Assembly: GCA_963920525.1 (NCBI GenBank)
Contig: OY986435.1
Coordinates: 263,936,962 to 264,000,961 of the forward strand
Source: Dichetophora obliterata
Taxonomy: Eukaryota; Arthropoda; Insecta; Diptera; Sciomyzidae
Reading direction: 5' to 3'
Length of the DNA: 64,000 nt
Part shown: piece after piece, positions 29,852 through 41,815 of the stretch
How positions within the stretch are numbered: the first letter of the stretch is position 1
Layout of the letters: each line of letters begins with the position of its first letter
The notes under the pieces: generated by a model
What the model was told of the DNA's origin: nothing
The model's database searches: none
Seen by the model: the letters and a program-made list of their open reading frames with translations, nothing else
Position numbers and translations under genes: made by a program

Positions 29852-32337
29852 TATATAATAAGTTGGGGATTTGCCGAAGCAGACCACAGTAAGTCCCTTT
29901 TCGTCCCCCATTGGACAAAGGGTACTACTGCTCGGAGTACTCGTAAGTGAGCATGCTCCTTGTGTAAGCATCCTTTGTCACCTCAAGCATATCCTTATAG
30001 GTTAGTTGACCAATCTCGGCTTCGCCAATAAATGGGCATCCCAGAGTGGTCAATCTTATGCTTGCCAGCGCCGGACACTGGCACAGAATGTGTGCTGCTG
30101 TTTCCGGCTCCTCTAGGCATAACCTACACGCATCGTCCTCGGTCAGAGTCATCTTCCCGAGATGGTACATGAAGGGACCGTGTCCTGTGACCAGTGCAGT
30201 AAGCCAGCTTAAAGTCCTTCGATTGTATCGGATAACTTTTGCTGCCTCACTACGAGACCACTTCACGGCCGCCTTTGATTGCCTGCAATTAACAGCTTCT
30301 TCCCACCTTGTACTGTGATCCGAGTCCGTCCATTGTTTAACAAGGCCTGCCACCATATTGTCACCTATGGCGATACGTGGTTCTGGTCCACATAATTCTT
30401 CTGCTGATCCTGCTCTTGCTAAAGAATCAGCTTCTTCATTCTGTTCTATGCCAGAGTGTCCTCTCACCCACATAAGTGTGAGCTCATTCGTCTGGGCGCA
30501 CCTATTGAGTTTTGTAAGACATTCTATGGCCAACCTGGAAGTGATGTCTGTCCGTTGCATACACCTAATCACAGACTGATTGTCGAGAGCGATGACAATT
30601 TTCTTGCCACTGATCCGGCCATCTATCAGGTGGTCCAGCGCATGCACTACGCCAAGCATTTCTGCCTGGTATACAGACACAAACCTCCCCAACCTCAGTA
30701 CACAGGATAGGCTTAACTCTTTTGAGTACACGCCTGCCCCGGCCCGGCCATTCATCAGAGAGCCGTCTGTGAATATACTGATATCGCTACCAGCGATTTC
30801 TTCACAAACGGCTTCATCCGTTATAAGAGTTTTATAACATTTTTCTGTTATTTTTACTCTCTGCCTTCCGTCCATAGGCATAAGCACCTCCCTGACATCT
30901 CTCTGTTCAAAATCAAGGATGCGAATATGACCATGTAGGGCCGTTTCCTCATGCCACGTAGCATTTCGCAACATCCTGAGGGCTGACAGCGCCGCTGTTT
31001 TCTTTATTTCTAAATCCAACGGCAGCATACCTAACAGAACCTTCATTGCGCTTGTTGGAGTGGTGCGTATTGCACCTGTTATTCCAACACACGCCAGCCG
31101 TTGGACTCTGTCCAGTCTCTTCTTAATGGTTTTCTGGCTGACTTTTGTTCACCAAATCACCGAAGCATACGTGATGACAGGTCTAACCATCATAGTGTAA
31201 ACCCATTTCATAGCCTCTGGGTTTAGGCCCCATTTGAGAACACAAACGCGTCTGCACTGGAACAGAACCCTCTTGGCTCTTTGAATCCTATCTTCTACAT
31301 GCTCGTTCCAGTTTAGTTTGCTATCAAAGGTTACCCCTAGATATTTAACTTTCGTGGACATGTTGACTTCAACTCCAAAAAGTCTGAGTGGTTCTGTCCT
31401 CAGGCCTAACCTCTTTCTAGTAAAGAGAATATTGTCTGACTTACCTGCGTTTACGGTAAGGCCTTGTTCTCGACACCACTCCTCCACCATTCGGAGTGCT
31501 CCCTTCATGATGTCAGAGATGGTGTCAATGAACTTGCCGCGGACCACCAACGCAATGTCATCTGCATACCCTATCGTGTGTATGCCCGATTCATCCAGTC
31601 TAACCAGTAGTGAGTCCACAGTTATGTTCCACAGGGTTGGCGATAACACCCCGCCCTGGGGACATCCTCTACTTACTCTACCTCTAGTCTTTACTCTACC
31701 ATTCTGCATGTTGACAGCCCTGTGTTTGAGCATATTGTCCACCCAATTTGCTATCATTGGGCTTACATTGCGTTCTGTCAGGGCTTGCCGCAGCCTTCCA
31801 AAGCATATTTTGTCGAAAGCACCCTCGATTTCCATAAATGTGGCCATCGCAATGCCTCCTGAAAATACCTCCTTTTCAGTCACTCTTACTGCTCTATTTG
31901 CATGTTGGCATCTACTCAGAGGATTTTGCATCAGCGAGGTGCTCTCAAGACAGTCAACCATCACTCTTTCCATCGTTTTCAAGAGAAAAGATGTTAGGCT
32001 GATCGGTCTGAACGACTTCGCCTCCGCATAATCTTTTTTTCCGGGCTTCGAAAGAAAGACAACTTTCGCCTCTCTCCAGACTCTCGGAACATACCCAGTC
32101 GCTAGGAAAGTAACGAATATACCCCACAGCCTAGGTGCAATGAGATCTTCCCCCCATTGCATCATAGCAGGGAATATACCGTCCATCCCTGATGTTTTGT
32201 ACGGAGCAAATGAGCGTATAGCACTCCTCACCCCGTCCATAGTGATCAGCCTTTCGACTTCCAGCCTGTCAACCCTGTTCTCTGTCATGTGCAGATTGAA
32301 GGCTTTCCTAACCTTCTTCTTCAGAGATTCGAGTTCC
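29852..32337 (-). mobile_element. 5'-truncated LOA/I-type LINE, 2.5 kb
   Basis: Flanked by a 14-bp duplication (29838-29851, 32338-32351). It runs on the minus strand, is truncated within ORF2 at 32337, and ends with a short 3' UTR and a TATTATATA tail. The clear duplication and near-open frame make it a fairly young insertion. It landed just beyond the 3' end of an older relative (32393-37133) in the same orientation. Confidence 0.85.
29925..32337 (-). pseudogene. LINE ORF2: reverse transcriptase, RNase H, zinc knuckle
   Basis: One frame runs from 32337 to 29925, broken only by TGA at 31146-31148 where WW (TGG TGG) is expected. The RT part (32288-31149) has SGMDGIFPAMMQ, FRPISLTSFLLKTMERV, FMEIEGAFDKI, GGVLSPTLWNI and GYADDIALVV. 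RNase H follows in the second part with all active-site residues in context: FTDGSLM, YQAEM, LDNQSV, RGHSGIE and EADSLA. The C-terminus has a CCHC-like CRLCLEEPETAAHILCQC. The RT plus RNase H plus CCHC order is that of I/LOA-group LINEs. Endonuclease and ORF1 are missing through 5' truncation. The TGG-to-TGA change is the main coding lesion seen. Confidence 0.87.
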
Positions 32338-32392
32338 TTTTGCTTCTATTACTTAAATGATATCAAATAATTCCAATTATATCTGTTTTGAT

Positions 32393-33112
32393 AAGTAATA
32401 AAAGCTTAGGCTTATGCTTTTCCGATTACCTGCTGACGTAGGCTCACATAGACCACTTCTGGTTCTTAGTGGTGCCGGTTATGAGCAAAAAAACCTTTGC
32501 TTTAGTCTGCAAATTTTACGATAATTCAACACAAATATTAGGAGAGACTTCAGAGATATTTTGGCTACATCTTTTATTGACAGGAACGTCGATGAGCCCA
32601 GGTATTTGAGTTTCGATCTAAGAAGGGTGGGCATGTGCATAATAGGTGCTCTAGGATCTCCACAGTGCCTGGTTCCTTGCAATTCCTGCAGTTATCATCC
32701 GTAGTGATGCCAGGTTTCAGCAGTCAGTAACTAAGAAGTATACCCACTAGTGTGCTTAATCTCTGCGCGGGCATACCAAGATGAACATAGTTTGTTTTTC
32801 GCATTGTGCATTACACATTATTATCGAGATTTTGCACCACGTCGTATTTGTCCATCTACAATTTACTGATTGTATGGCTCTGTTTTCGAGGATCCTGTAC
32901 GACTCTTGTAGCGGAGTAGGTACATGTTCTGCGAATTCTGATTCTAGCCCTGAGCCCACCTTTGCTATACCGTCTCGCTAAGCCACCTCGTTCCTCTCAA
33001 TGACCTGGTGGCAAGGGACCAAGTAGATGCGCACTTTCTTGGAAGGCCATAGTGCATTTAGTGCACCTCTGCCAGCCAGGATGCTTTTAGACTTGATGGT
33101 AGCGGAGCACAT
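32393..33112 (-). pseudogene. Older LOA/I-type LINE, 3' part (RNase H end, CCHC)
   Basis: The minus strand reads AIKSMCSATIKSKSILAGRG, then YLVPCHQVIERNE and IAKVGSGLESEFAEHVPTPL (the RNase H C-terminal half, with the catalytic GHxxI changed to CHQVI), then DNCRNCKEPGTVEILEHLLC (zinc knuckle) in another frame. The 3' UTR ends near 32393. Its 5' continuation is at 35507-37133, on the other side of a 2.4-kb insertion. Confidence 0.72.
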
Positions 33113-33309
33113 GGATTTAATCGCCGATGTTTGAAAACATCGATGTTCTCTTGACAATTATCGATGTTTAAAAATATCGCTTATTAGATCGATATATCGA
33201 TGTTTTTACGATGTTTTCATTTTTGTATAAGGCCTAGTACTGGATTCGAAAAATATAAGTATTATTTTTATAGATTACATATTTTTTATTTGCACTCTAT
33301 TATAAAATA

Positions 33310-34519
33310 CAGGGTACGCCATCTGAAGTTTTTTTTTTCAACTAGTGCTTATTTCGTGAATGGTAACACTTAGCTCATGTCTGATTTGACAGATAATTAG
33401 TTTTATCCTTCCGCTAAACAAATATGGTTGTGTATACGCTTGAACAATGCTGGGAAATATTGCGACATTACTTTGAAAATCAAGGTAATGTTGCAGAATG
33501 TGTGCGAAAATTTCGTACGGATTTTGGAAGAAGAGAAGCACCGTCAGCTCCGTATGTTCGTTATCTTGTGAAAAAAGTGAAGGAAACTGGCATCCTCATC
33601 GATAAACCAAAGCGTGAAAAGCCAAAAGCAGTGCGTACACCCGAGAATATTGCTGCTGTGGCAGAAAGTGTGCGTGAAGCGCCATCAACATCAATTCACC
33701 GTCGTTCTCAACAATTCAACATTTCGGAGAAATCATTGAGATGAATTTTGCATAAAGACCTTGGTAGGACGCCATTGGTTCAGGAGTTGAAGCCAACTGA
33801 CCATCCAATGCGTTTTCGCTTCGCTAAGTGGGCCTGCGATCGACTTACAGAAGATGCTGATTTTGCCAAAAAAATCATCTTTTCAAATGAAGCTCATTTT
33901 GATCTTGGCGGGTATGTAAACAAGCAAAATTGTCGCATTTGGGGCACAGAAAACCCGCACGCATACATTGAAAAGCCACTGCACCCAAAACGAGTCATTA
34001 TTTGGTGCGGATTTTGCTACAGAGGCATAATTGGGCCATTTTTCTTCGAAAATGAGCAAGGAGTGGCCGTTACAGTCAATGGCGATCGTTATCGGGCCAT
34101 TTTCAACGATTTTCAACACTCGATGTTTTGCGCCCTGTTTTTGAAGATCGCATTATCAGCCGCAGATCTGATGTCGTTTGGCCACCTCGGAGCTGCGATT
34201 TGACACCGATGGACTATTATTTGCGGGGTGCCCTCAAAGATAAGTGTTACGCCGACAAGCCAGAGACAATTGACGCTTTAAAGGACAATATTCGTGAAGC
34301 CATTGGTGAAATACAGCTACACACAATCGATAATGTGCTTAAAAATTGGACCGATCGTGTAGGCTACTGCATGGCCAGCCGAAGCAGCCATTTGAATGAA
34401 ATTATTTTCCATTATTAACCGAAAGGATTGTACTTTCAAATAAAAAAAGAAATTTGAGAAAATATCCAGTAGTTTTTTTATAGAATTTTCAAAAAAAAAA
34501 AATTATTTGGCGGACCCTT
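33310..34519 (+). mobile_element. mariner element, 1.2 kb
   Basis: TA (33308-33309, 34520-34521) flanks termini CAGGGTACGCCATCTGAAG and (complement) AAGGGTCCGCCAAATAATT, which match in their first dozen bases. It contains a single transposase gene with lesions and is nested in the hAT remnant. Confidence 0.85.
33424..34418 (+). pseudogene. mariner transposase, inactive
   Basis: The N-terminal helix-turn-helix region (MVVYTLEQCWEILRHYFEN...GNVAECVRKF) is open to a TGA at 33742-33744 inside SEKSLR.ILHKDLG, where TGG or CGG is expected. The same frame continues from 33745 with KWACDRLTEDADF and FSNEAHFDLGG; the first catalytic Asp, normally FSDEAHF, reads Asn here. Near 34115 a deletion of a few dozen codons removes the segment with the second Asp and shifts the frame. 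The rest (34128-34418) has RSCDLTPMDYYL, the third Asp, and ends at LNEIIFHY. Stop, active-site change, deletion and frameshift together make it non-functional. Confidence 0.88.
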
Positions 34520-35506
34520 TACAAAAGAAAGACAAATTTCTTACAATGTATGGAGGTAGAAAAATTTACAAAAACAAAATTTGAAAAAAAAGAAATCGAC
34601 AAAATTTCTGTATTTTGTATATAAAATTTCTTTTTTTGTCCTTTTTCTTTCTTACTCAAAAAAACGGGGTTTTTTGTTCATACAAAACACAGTTTTTTTT
34701 TATTTACACAGTTTATTATTATTGTTTTTTTTTTAAATTTTGTGATTTTTTTTTTAAATTTGTCATATTTACCGACCTCAAAATTAGGCTTTAAACAAAA
34801 ATGAGCATTGTTGGCGTCAAACGATGTTTTTCGGTGGTAAACTTCGATAGTTTTGTTTCAAAACTTATCCTTACTTTATAGCACGGGCTATCTGCAGGCA
34901 TCACTTGATTGCAGAGGCAGGATGGTGTTTTATACCTTTAGACCACCTACCAAAATGAAATCTATATCAAATAGAAAACATGTTTTTCCATTTCATAAAT
35001 TGAAAACATTTATTTGTTGGAGTTTTTCAATTTATAAATTGAATTAAGGAACAGAATCTTAGATAACCTCGTCACTAGAAGCCTGTTTCTTTCTTGAGTG
35101 ATGGTTGCTCCAGCTTCAGAGAACAAGTGGGTACAGATATAGCATTACAATCTTCGCAAGTTTTTAAAAAATAGAGATTTCATGTCATCCCAAATTTCGA
35201 TCGCATCTTTTTTTATTGGGGTAATAGGAGACTACAGGAACATCTACACTTCTGTTTTGCTTACATTTGCTATTGAATACGCATCAGAATATTTATTTTT
35301 TGTGTTATTGTGTGTTAGTTTTTTGTGGTATTTCCAGATGTCAAATTGTGAATCGGCTAAAAATGAGCAAACGATATCAATTTTTTTCCTTTTTAGACCG
35401 ATGTATCGACGATGTATCGCTCATAAGAACATAGATGTTGACATCGATATTTATGAACGATATATCATCGATGACGATACTATCGATGCATCGTTTGCAT
35501 CCCTAC

Positions 35507-37133
35507 TTATGCCTTGAAGATGCTGTAGTAATTTGGCCGTTTGTTTGACTACCTTTTCTTAGGCTCTGCACAAAACAGAGCCGCACCTTCCCCCGTAGGC
35601 ATTTTGGAGCCGTCTGTAAATATTTGCACCACTCATTTGGTTCTAGAAGTGTTCTTTTCTTAGAGTTGACTATTGCGTGAGGTATCATGTAGTCCGTATT
35701 ACTAAGTAGATCCTTGCCAATTGTACAGTGGCCGAAATTTTGATAGTGTATTTTGCTTGCCGCCGTCATGCATTCTGCCATTTTCCCGGCTATTTATTTT
35801 GCGTATATGTCCGGGGTGTCCATACATAAAATGGTTTCAAGCTCTTTAGTTGAAGTTGAATTCAGTGCCCCCGTAACGCATAGCGCTGCCTGTCGCTGAG
35901 TTTTCTTCATGTTCCTAAGGTACGTTGATTTATTCACTGACGGCAACCACATAATATTTCCATAGAGAAAAATAGGGCGAACTTCTGTTACAGCGATCCA
36001 GTGCATCGGAAAGGGCGATTGAAGTAATCTAGGTGCTGCCTTGCATCTTATTGGATGTCTATAGCGCGATGCTATCTTTCTTCACCCTTTATTCTACATT
36101 TATTCTCCTAGATATTCAGACTCCTAGATATTTTGTGTGAGTTTTCGGTATGAGACGAATGTCGCTCATTTTTGGTGCTATCCACGGAAATACCTTGTGC
36201 CTTATTGTGAACCGAACAAGATGCAGTTTTCTCTCCGTTAGTACTTAGACCAATTGAATTTGACCATCTAAGTACCTCCTTGAGTGTGGTCTCCATTATG
36301 GAGCTTACTGTTAATAGAAATTTTCCTGCTATATTTATGCTTATGTCGTCCACATAAACTGTTATGTTCAGGGCTCTATCTTCAAAGTTTTTGAGTATTT
36401 CATTGACAACAAGATTCCATAGTAGGGCGAGAGAGCCCTTTCTCTGGAGTGTCCCACTGCGATCTTCTCTTTCCATGGATTTGGTGCCCCACTCAGCTCG
36501 AACCCTCTTGCAGCTAAGCAACTTGTCTAACCATAGGCTTATAGCTGGTGGAGCCTCTATTGCACGTAATCCACTCAAGATTGCCATAGTTGATACTTTA
36601 CTGAATGCACCAGAGATGTCTAGAAAAGCTTTCAATTGGAAGAAAAGTCATACCAATTGGTCCCGGAGATTTTTATTCCGAGACCAAGTTTATAGCCCAC
36701 AGGATTTTGTCCGATATTATTAAGTCGTTTGAAATCTGAAGCGGGTTTGTCCTGTGTCTTCGTATTGCGAATGTGTTTGCAGCTACAGTACAGTCATCAA
36801 AATGTGCCTTTAAAAGAACTTTAAGGAATTTCTGACTGCTTTCCGTCCGTTTATCATTGTCTCTGTGTAGCTGGCTTTGGAGGGCTGCTTAGAGTGTAGA
36901 TTCCTGAGCCTTGCTATGTCTCTAGTTTTTTCTCTGCTTGAGCAGAAGTTCTTCCAAGAGAATTTTTGTCTTTTTACGCTGCTCACGTTTGTTTTAAAAT
37001 GTTTGAGCCTGCATTTGTATTCCCCCCCACATTTCTTCTTCGTAAGCTTTTTTGGTTTCTTTGCCGAAATATAACAGCTTAAGTCTAATTGCAAAGTTTC
37101 GAGAAATCGTGCTTCAAAGTTTTTAATCGCCAT
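35507..37133 (-). pseudogene. Older LOA/I-type LINE, 5' part (RT)
   Basis: The minus strand carries, in order from 37133: a lysine-rich segment with EKTRDIARLRNLHSKQPSKA (about 36810-37133); KSPGPIGMTF; AFLDISGAFSKV (RT motif A); YVDDISINIAG (active-site box, usually YADD); then RPIFLYGNIMW and QRQAALCVTGALNSTS from the thumb region; then the start of RNase H at 35510-35780. Multiple frame changes, and part of the RT between KSPGP and motif A is deleted. It continues at 33112 after the hAT insertion. Clearly older than the neighbouring LINE copy. Confidence 0.72.
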
Positions 37134-37139
37134 ATTAGT

Positions 37140-37790
37140 TATATAAAAGTGTCTTTTATTTTTGCGTTCTATCTTTGGCTAAGGTTATGCTAAAAGCTCC
37201 AAATTGTGTGTTTATAGTGCGCGTGGAACACGGCTCCATTAAAAACTCAGTTCTGTCTTAAGTTGACTGTACTTAACCTAGTGTGCCATACGGATCCGTT
37301 TCGAATCCGAGACAGACTTATTTCTTCGTAAATTTTTTCCAAAATGGATTGCGTTCAGCATCCGGAAGTAATCCTTTTTTGTATGAAATTCCTCTCAATA
37401 ATACAAATGGGTTTTTCCACTTTTTCGGATTCGTTTTGGACTCGGAAGGAACTTTATATACGAATCCGTTTAGAAGTTTTTTTAAAATAATTCAAGTTCG
37501 CAACGTACTCGTTTTTTAAAATAGTTTGGATTAAAAACAAAACAGTAAGGTTAATGATAGAGCATATTCGTAGTAGTAAAAAAAAAATAATAAGCATTTA
37601 CTATTTTCCTTTGAATTTATAAGGAGCGTACGAGTATAATAAAAACACACTAATCCGAGAATAGAATAACATGAATGTATAACATAGAACTATAAAAATT
37701 TCAATTGGGATGCTAAGCTAAGTAATAACATTAAGAAATAACTAGCTTATCCTTTTACTAGTATTAATTACCTCTAAGAGAAATGAATAT
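37140..37790. other. Noncoding stretch with GGATCCG-type words
   Basis: Around 37280-37480 words such as ACGGATCCGTTTCGAATCCG and GGATTCGTTTTGGACTCGG recur. A related inverted cluster lies at 39150-39250 (AACGGGCTCCAAACGGATCC). This may be a diverged inverted repeat. No gene seen. Confidence 0.4.
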
Positions 37791-38664
37791 GCCTATTGTG
37801 TATGGCAACTTTACTCTCAGTTGAGTTGCGGTTGCCAAATTCTTATTATCGATGGCAACACTTTCGAACAGTTGATCAACTCGCTGCTTTCACAGTTGCT
37901 TGTCAAATTTTTGTGTTATTATCGATAGCCACTGTTATTTGGTTTGGTTGCGGAACCTGTCAAAAGTCAGCAACTGCTAATTGCTTGTTGCAAGCTGGTG
38001 GCCTTGTGCAAAAGCGAGAAATGGAGGCAGCGCAAGTTTTGGAAATTTGTGTTATTTGGATTATTAATAGATTATTTATTTTCATAGAAACATAAAAACT
38101 ACAAACAAGCAACAGTTCGAGCGATTGGCAGAGCTTATGCTGGAAAGCGGTATTGGCGTACAACGAACAGGCTGTGTAAAGTTTTTTATTTCGTCCAGTA
38201 CATCACAAAACGCTTCTTTGCCTTATCGGAAATAACTAAGAAACCTGTCAAATTTATTTAAATAAGCAAATTTTTATTCAATGTTTGTATTTAGAGTATT
38301 ATATTACCTTGAATTTGAGAGTTCCAAAGGGTTGAATTTGTCTCTGATTTTCCTTCTTATACGCAACACACAACATCAGTGCATCCGTTTCTGTCATCAA
38401 AATATAAATCACTACTTATATCCATATTTATTTGTTTTCTTTCTATAAATGGCTTTTTCCAAATTTAAACTTATTGAATATATAAAATTTTTAACATGAG
38501 CTGTTTTCTTTTTGACAGCTCGTTATTGTTTTCTTTGGCAACTCGCTGAAAATAGCAACTTGAAATTGGTTGTGATACAAAATACCAGATGGCAGTTCGG
38601 TTGCTTTAAAGTTTGGTTGCTTATTTGGCTACGCAACTCTGTTTGGTTGCCATACGCAATAGGC
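37791..38664. mobile_element. TIR element, 874 bp, GTTGC-rich
   Basis: GCCTATTGTGTATGGCAAC (37791-37809) is matched, with one difference, by its complement at 38646-38664. The interior repeats GGCAAC/GTTGC words near both ends. The 99-codon + frame at 37796 starts inside the TIR and shows no motif. Target duplication not found; superfamily unknown. Confidence 0.65.
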
Positions 38665-40369
38665 CTAGAAGAATAAAGGAAATTGATTGATTGATTTGAA
38701 GATAGATTCAAAATAGTTTTTTAATTTTTTTGTTATTTCATTTCTTGTATTCGAATGTATATTACATTCTAAATAAATAATGAAATAAAAATAAGTTTTT
38801 GTGATTTTTTTAATCATGGTTTTTCGTTTTCTTGGCAATGCGATCATGTGCATAGTGAAAGAACATCTTCGACACGTCCTCCAATGCCCAAGTGCACCTA
38901 AGTAAAAAATTAGAAAATATCTTGCGTACGGATATCTTCTAGTCACATGTAACTTGTTCAATCATCATAATTATTGAAATATTCGGACAAGTAGTTCTAT
39001 TCGATTTGAAGGAGAATAATGTAAGGAAGTCATTTAAAGTAAGAATAAGCATAAAATTATATTTCGTATCCCTCATTGATTGAAAATAAAATAAAAGATT
39101 TCATAACAACTTGAAAACTGAGTTTTATGTTAACGTTCTGACCATTGTTTTGACGGATTTTTAACGGGTTCAAAACGCGTCCATCAAAACATAAAAATGC
39201 GAATTCCGCACTGACGGATTCGTAACGGGCTCCAAACGGATCCGCATGCGTTTTTGTGCACCTTGGGAAGCTATTATTGCTTATCGACACAGATATATAC
39301 AATGCGAAAAAAACTCATTGTAAGAGAAAAGATAAATTGAGAGAGAGAGAGAGAGACAAATGAGAGAAAGAAAGTATTTATTATCAAGAACAATTACTTG
39401 AGTGACTGAAATTAGTTGCATTGTTAAAGAAAACGTAATCAGAACTTTTAAAATGCAAACACGAATTATATACGTATTTTTTTTAATTTGTTGCAACTAA
39501 ACACAGATTATAAATTAGTCAAATTCGTGTACACACATAAAAAAGGGTAATTCACGATCTTGTTGGATCGTTGCAAATGCGATTTTGCTGGGGTAAATTT
39601 TTGTGAGCACACCTTTAATATTTAGTCAAATTTTCTGAAGTGGAAACACTAAAAATCAAATAATTTAACTTTAACTTTTTTTTGTGGAATTTTGAAAAAT
39701 AAGTGATTAAATTTATAAGCAAAGTATTTTTATGCAATTTTTTATATGAATTGCGATATCTCATTAATTATTAAGTGGAAGTTAATGAAATTTTGGTGGT
39801 AGAGCTAGAAATAGTTCGCAAATTAGATAAAATAAAGTCTTCGTTAAAATTATTTTTATATAATATATATTTTAATAAAATAAAATTTGACACATTTTTC
39901 CTCTAGAAAGAAACAACCTTTCACAGTACTTTTCCCTAAAATCTGCTTAAAATTTTTCTAAAAAAGACTTAAGTGTAGTGTATAAACAAAAAGTTACAAC
40001 TGTTTTGATGCCCTCAAACGTGAAGGCGTGAGTCGTACTACTGCTCGAGGAGCATGAGCACGATCAAGCGTGTTTACTTGTTTAGTTTTTTTATTCTTGA
40101 TTGTTTTTTGTTTTGAGCCTACAGCGGGAAATGTGTGAATCCCTTTTAATTCTATTTGATTCGTGGTTAATTAACATGAACTTTAAGTCAATTTTGTATT
40201 TTTCAGTCTTAAACTACTGCTACACTGAAAAAAAATGGTGTCAAAAAATAACAAAAAGTGAGTATATCAATTGTTTAGAACTCCATTTTTATCATGTTTC
40301 CGACTTTAACTTTTGTTATTAAATAACAAATAAAATAAACTTGAGAAAACTTGCAGGTATTTAAGTAAA
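38665..40369. other. Noncoding stretch
   Basis: Contains a (GATT)n tract near 38685, a GA microsatellite at 39339-39356 and long A/T-rich parts. No gene recognised. Confidence 0.4.
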
Positions 40370-40790
40370 TGAATTTTTGTACAGTCGTTATTTTTGGATA
40401 CCTGTGCCTTGTGAGGCAATTCTCCAATTGGTACCGACTGATATTCTTTAATGTCTTTACCATACGCTAGGACTTTATGCAGTGTGTGTGTGAGCTTTAT
40501 TTCAGGATTTTTTCTAAATCAAATCAGCTGTTTTTGTTGCATATATCTCGTTCTTTTCAGCGTTCGCTTTTTTCCTGCAGTTCAAGACATTAAGGATGAA
40601 TTTCAACATTTGATGATCTCTCTGCTTTCTCAGCTGTTATGTCATTTCTATCGAAAAATGTCCTTGGTGTATTTCCATCATTCATATTTCTATATCCTGC
40701 TATCGGTTGGTGAACCCTAACTTTAAGTTTGTTTCGGAATTCATCCTCAATTTTTCCTTTCCTCGCTGCCAATTTATCCTTTTTTGCAGT
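40370..40790 (-). pseudogene. Second Transib transposase fragment
   Basis: The minus strand from about 40775 reads AARKGKIEDEFRNKLKVRVH, NMNDGNTPRTFFDRNDITAE (the DGNTARxFF motif), a stop, then after frame changes LHKVLAYGKDIKEYQSVPIG and a decayed copy of the Glu motif (ELPHKAQVSKNNDC) near 40400. Motif order equals that of the element at 20504-22365, but the sequence is divergent, so this is a different and older Transib family. No TIRs found. Confidence 0.68.
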
Positions 40791-41439
40791 GTTTTCATCA
40801 GAATTAAAATTTTATAATGATGAGAAACGATCTGTTATATGCTTTTTAAAAACTGAAAACTTAATTTCTAAAAGGTTAAAAAATTTGAAAAAAAATAATA
40901 AGGTTTTATGATATAGCCGAAAAAAGGCATTATGAAATTTTCCTACTACCTCCCACACATTTGTAGGTTATGAAATTCTTCAAACTTTTGTACCTGTGTC
41001 AGTTTTTAATATCTCTTTGTTTTGCCTATATTGTTGATACACATGATAGTAAAAATTCAAATTGGTAAGAAAAAAATGGTAAACTAATTTTTTTTTAAAT
41101 CTACTGTGGACATATCTTATTAGAGCTGCCATACCTAGCATCTGCAAGCGGAACATAACAAAAAATCATAGATTTCCTGATATAAATCGTTATGGAAGGC
41201 AGGTATGCAAGTATATGAAGCCAACTCATTTTGCATTGTGTTCGGAAATGTTCAACCTCATTATTTTTTTAAAGCAGAGCCCGCGAAACACTGGGACTTA
41301 TTTTTAAAATTTACCTAAAGTTGGACAAAAACGTAAAAATAGTGTATTAGAAAAACGCAGCCACATAATAACATAAAAATATAACAATTTTTTAATAGTT
41401 TTTGATGCACAGAGACCGCTTATTACATACGTAAACGAA
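40791..41439. other. AT-rich noncoding spacer
   Basis: No gene or repeat recognised. Confidence 0.4.
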
Positions 41440-41815
41440 AAAAGTTACGTTAATTAGTTTTTATGATCTATTGAATAATTACATGAATTAAGATTGTGAG
41501 CTTTAGATCAAGTAAGTTTTCAAGAAGGCAACAACAACAACAACAACTCTGTATAGAGTCAACACTTAGCTGACTAGACAGTCTGTTTTGGAAATCGTTA
41601 CATTTTCCTCTTCAGTAGTCTTTGAGTGATTAAGCTGTGATCAACTCACTGTTTAAACTAGCATATGAATGTGCAGATTTTGGAATTCATTCTTATGAAT
41701 TGTATGGCTGCTAATCATATGACATTTCAAAGCAGTAGGCTATTTATAGATCACCGCCATCAACTCTATCAAGGGTTGCCATCTGTTTTATTTGCTTCTT
41801 CATTTATTTCAATAT
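41440..41815 (+). repeat. Dispersed repeat R-B, copy 1
   Basis: This 375-bp block (GAGCTTTAGATCAAGTAAG, a (CAA)n run, CTCTGTATAGAGTCAACAC, CACCGCCATCAACTCTA, TTGCCATCTGTT) recurs inverted at 52130-52500, roughly 80-85 percent alike over its length. Confidence 0.8.

Larger units (their letters stand above)
33113..35506 (-). mobile_element. hAT element remnant, inserted in the LINE
   Basis: It interrupts the RNase H coding sequence of the older LINE, whose halves resume on either side. The right end, read on the minus strand, is AGGGATGCAAACGATGCATC, followed by many ATCG palindromes. The left end (33125-33215) has a similar cluster of CGATG/CATCG words. At 35035-35110 the minus strand encodes FSEAGATITQERNRLLVTRL, the conserved hAT dimerisation motif. 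Exact left end and 8-bp duplication are not resolved. A mariner copy (33310-34519) is inserted in its interior. Confidence 0.65.

Noticed and set aside
31318..32031. 237-codon + strand frame opposite the LINE RT
   Set aside because: Antisense shadow of a GC-richer true coding region on the minus strand; composition (Ser/Leu/Pro-rich) and lack of motifs fit that.
37280..39260. Inverted repeat of GGATCCG-rich blocks at 37.3 and 39.2 kb
   Set aside because: Shared words but no continuous alignment by eye; noted only as a possibility.
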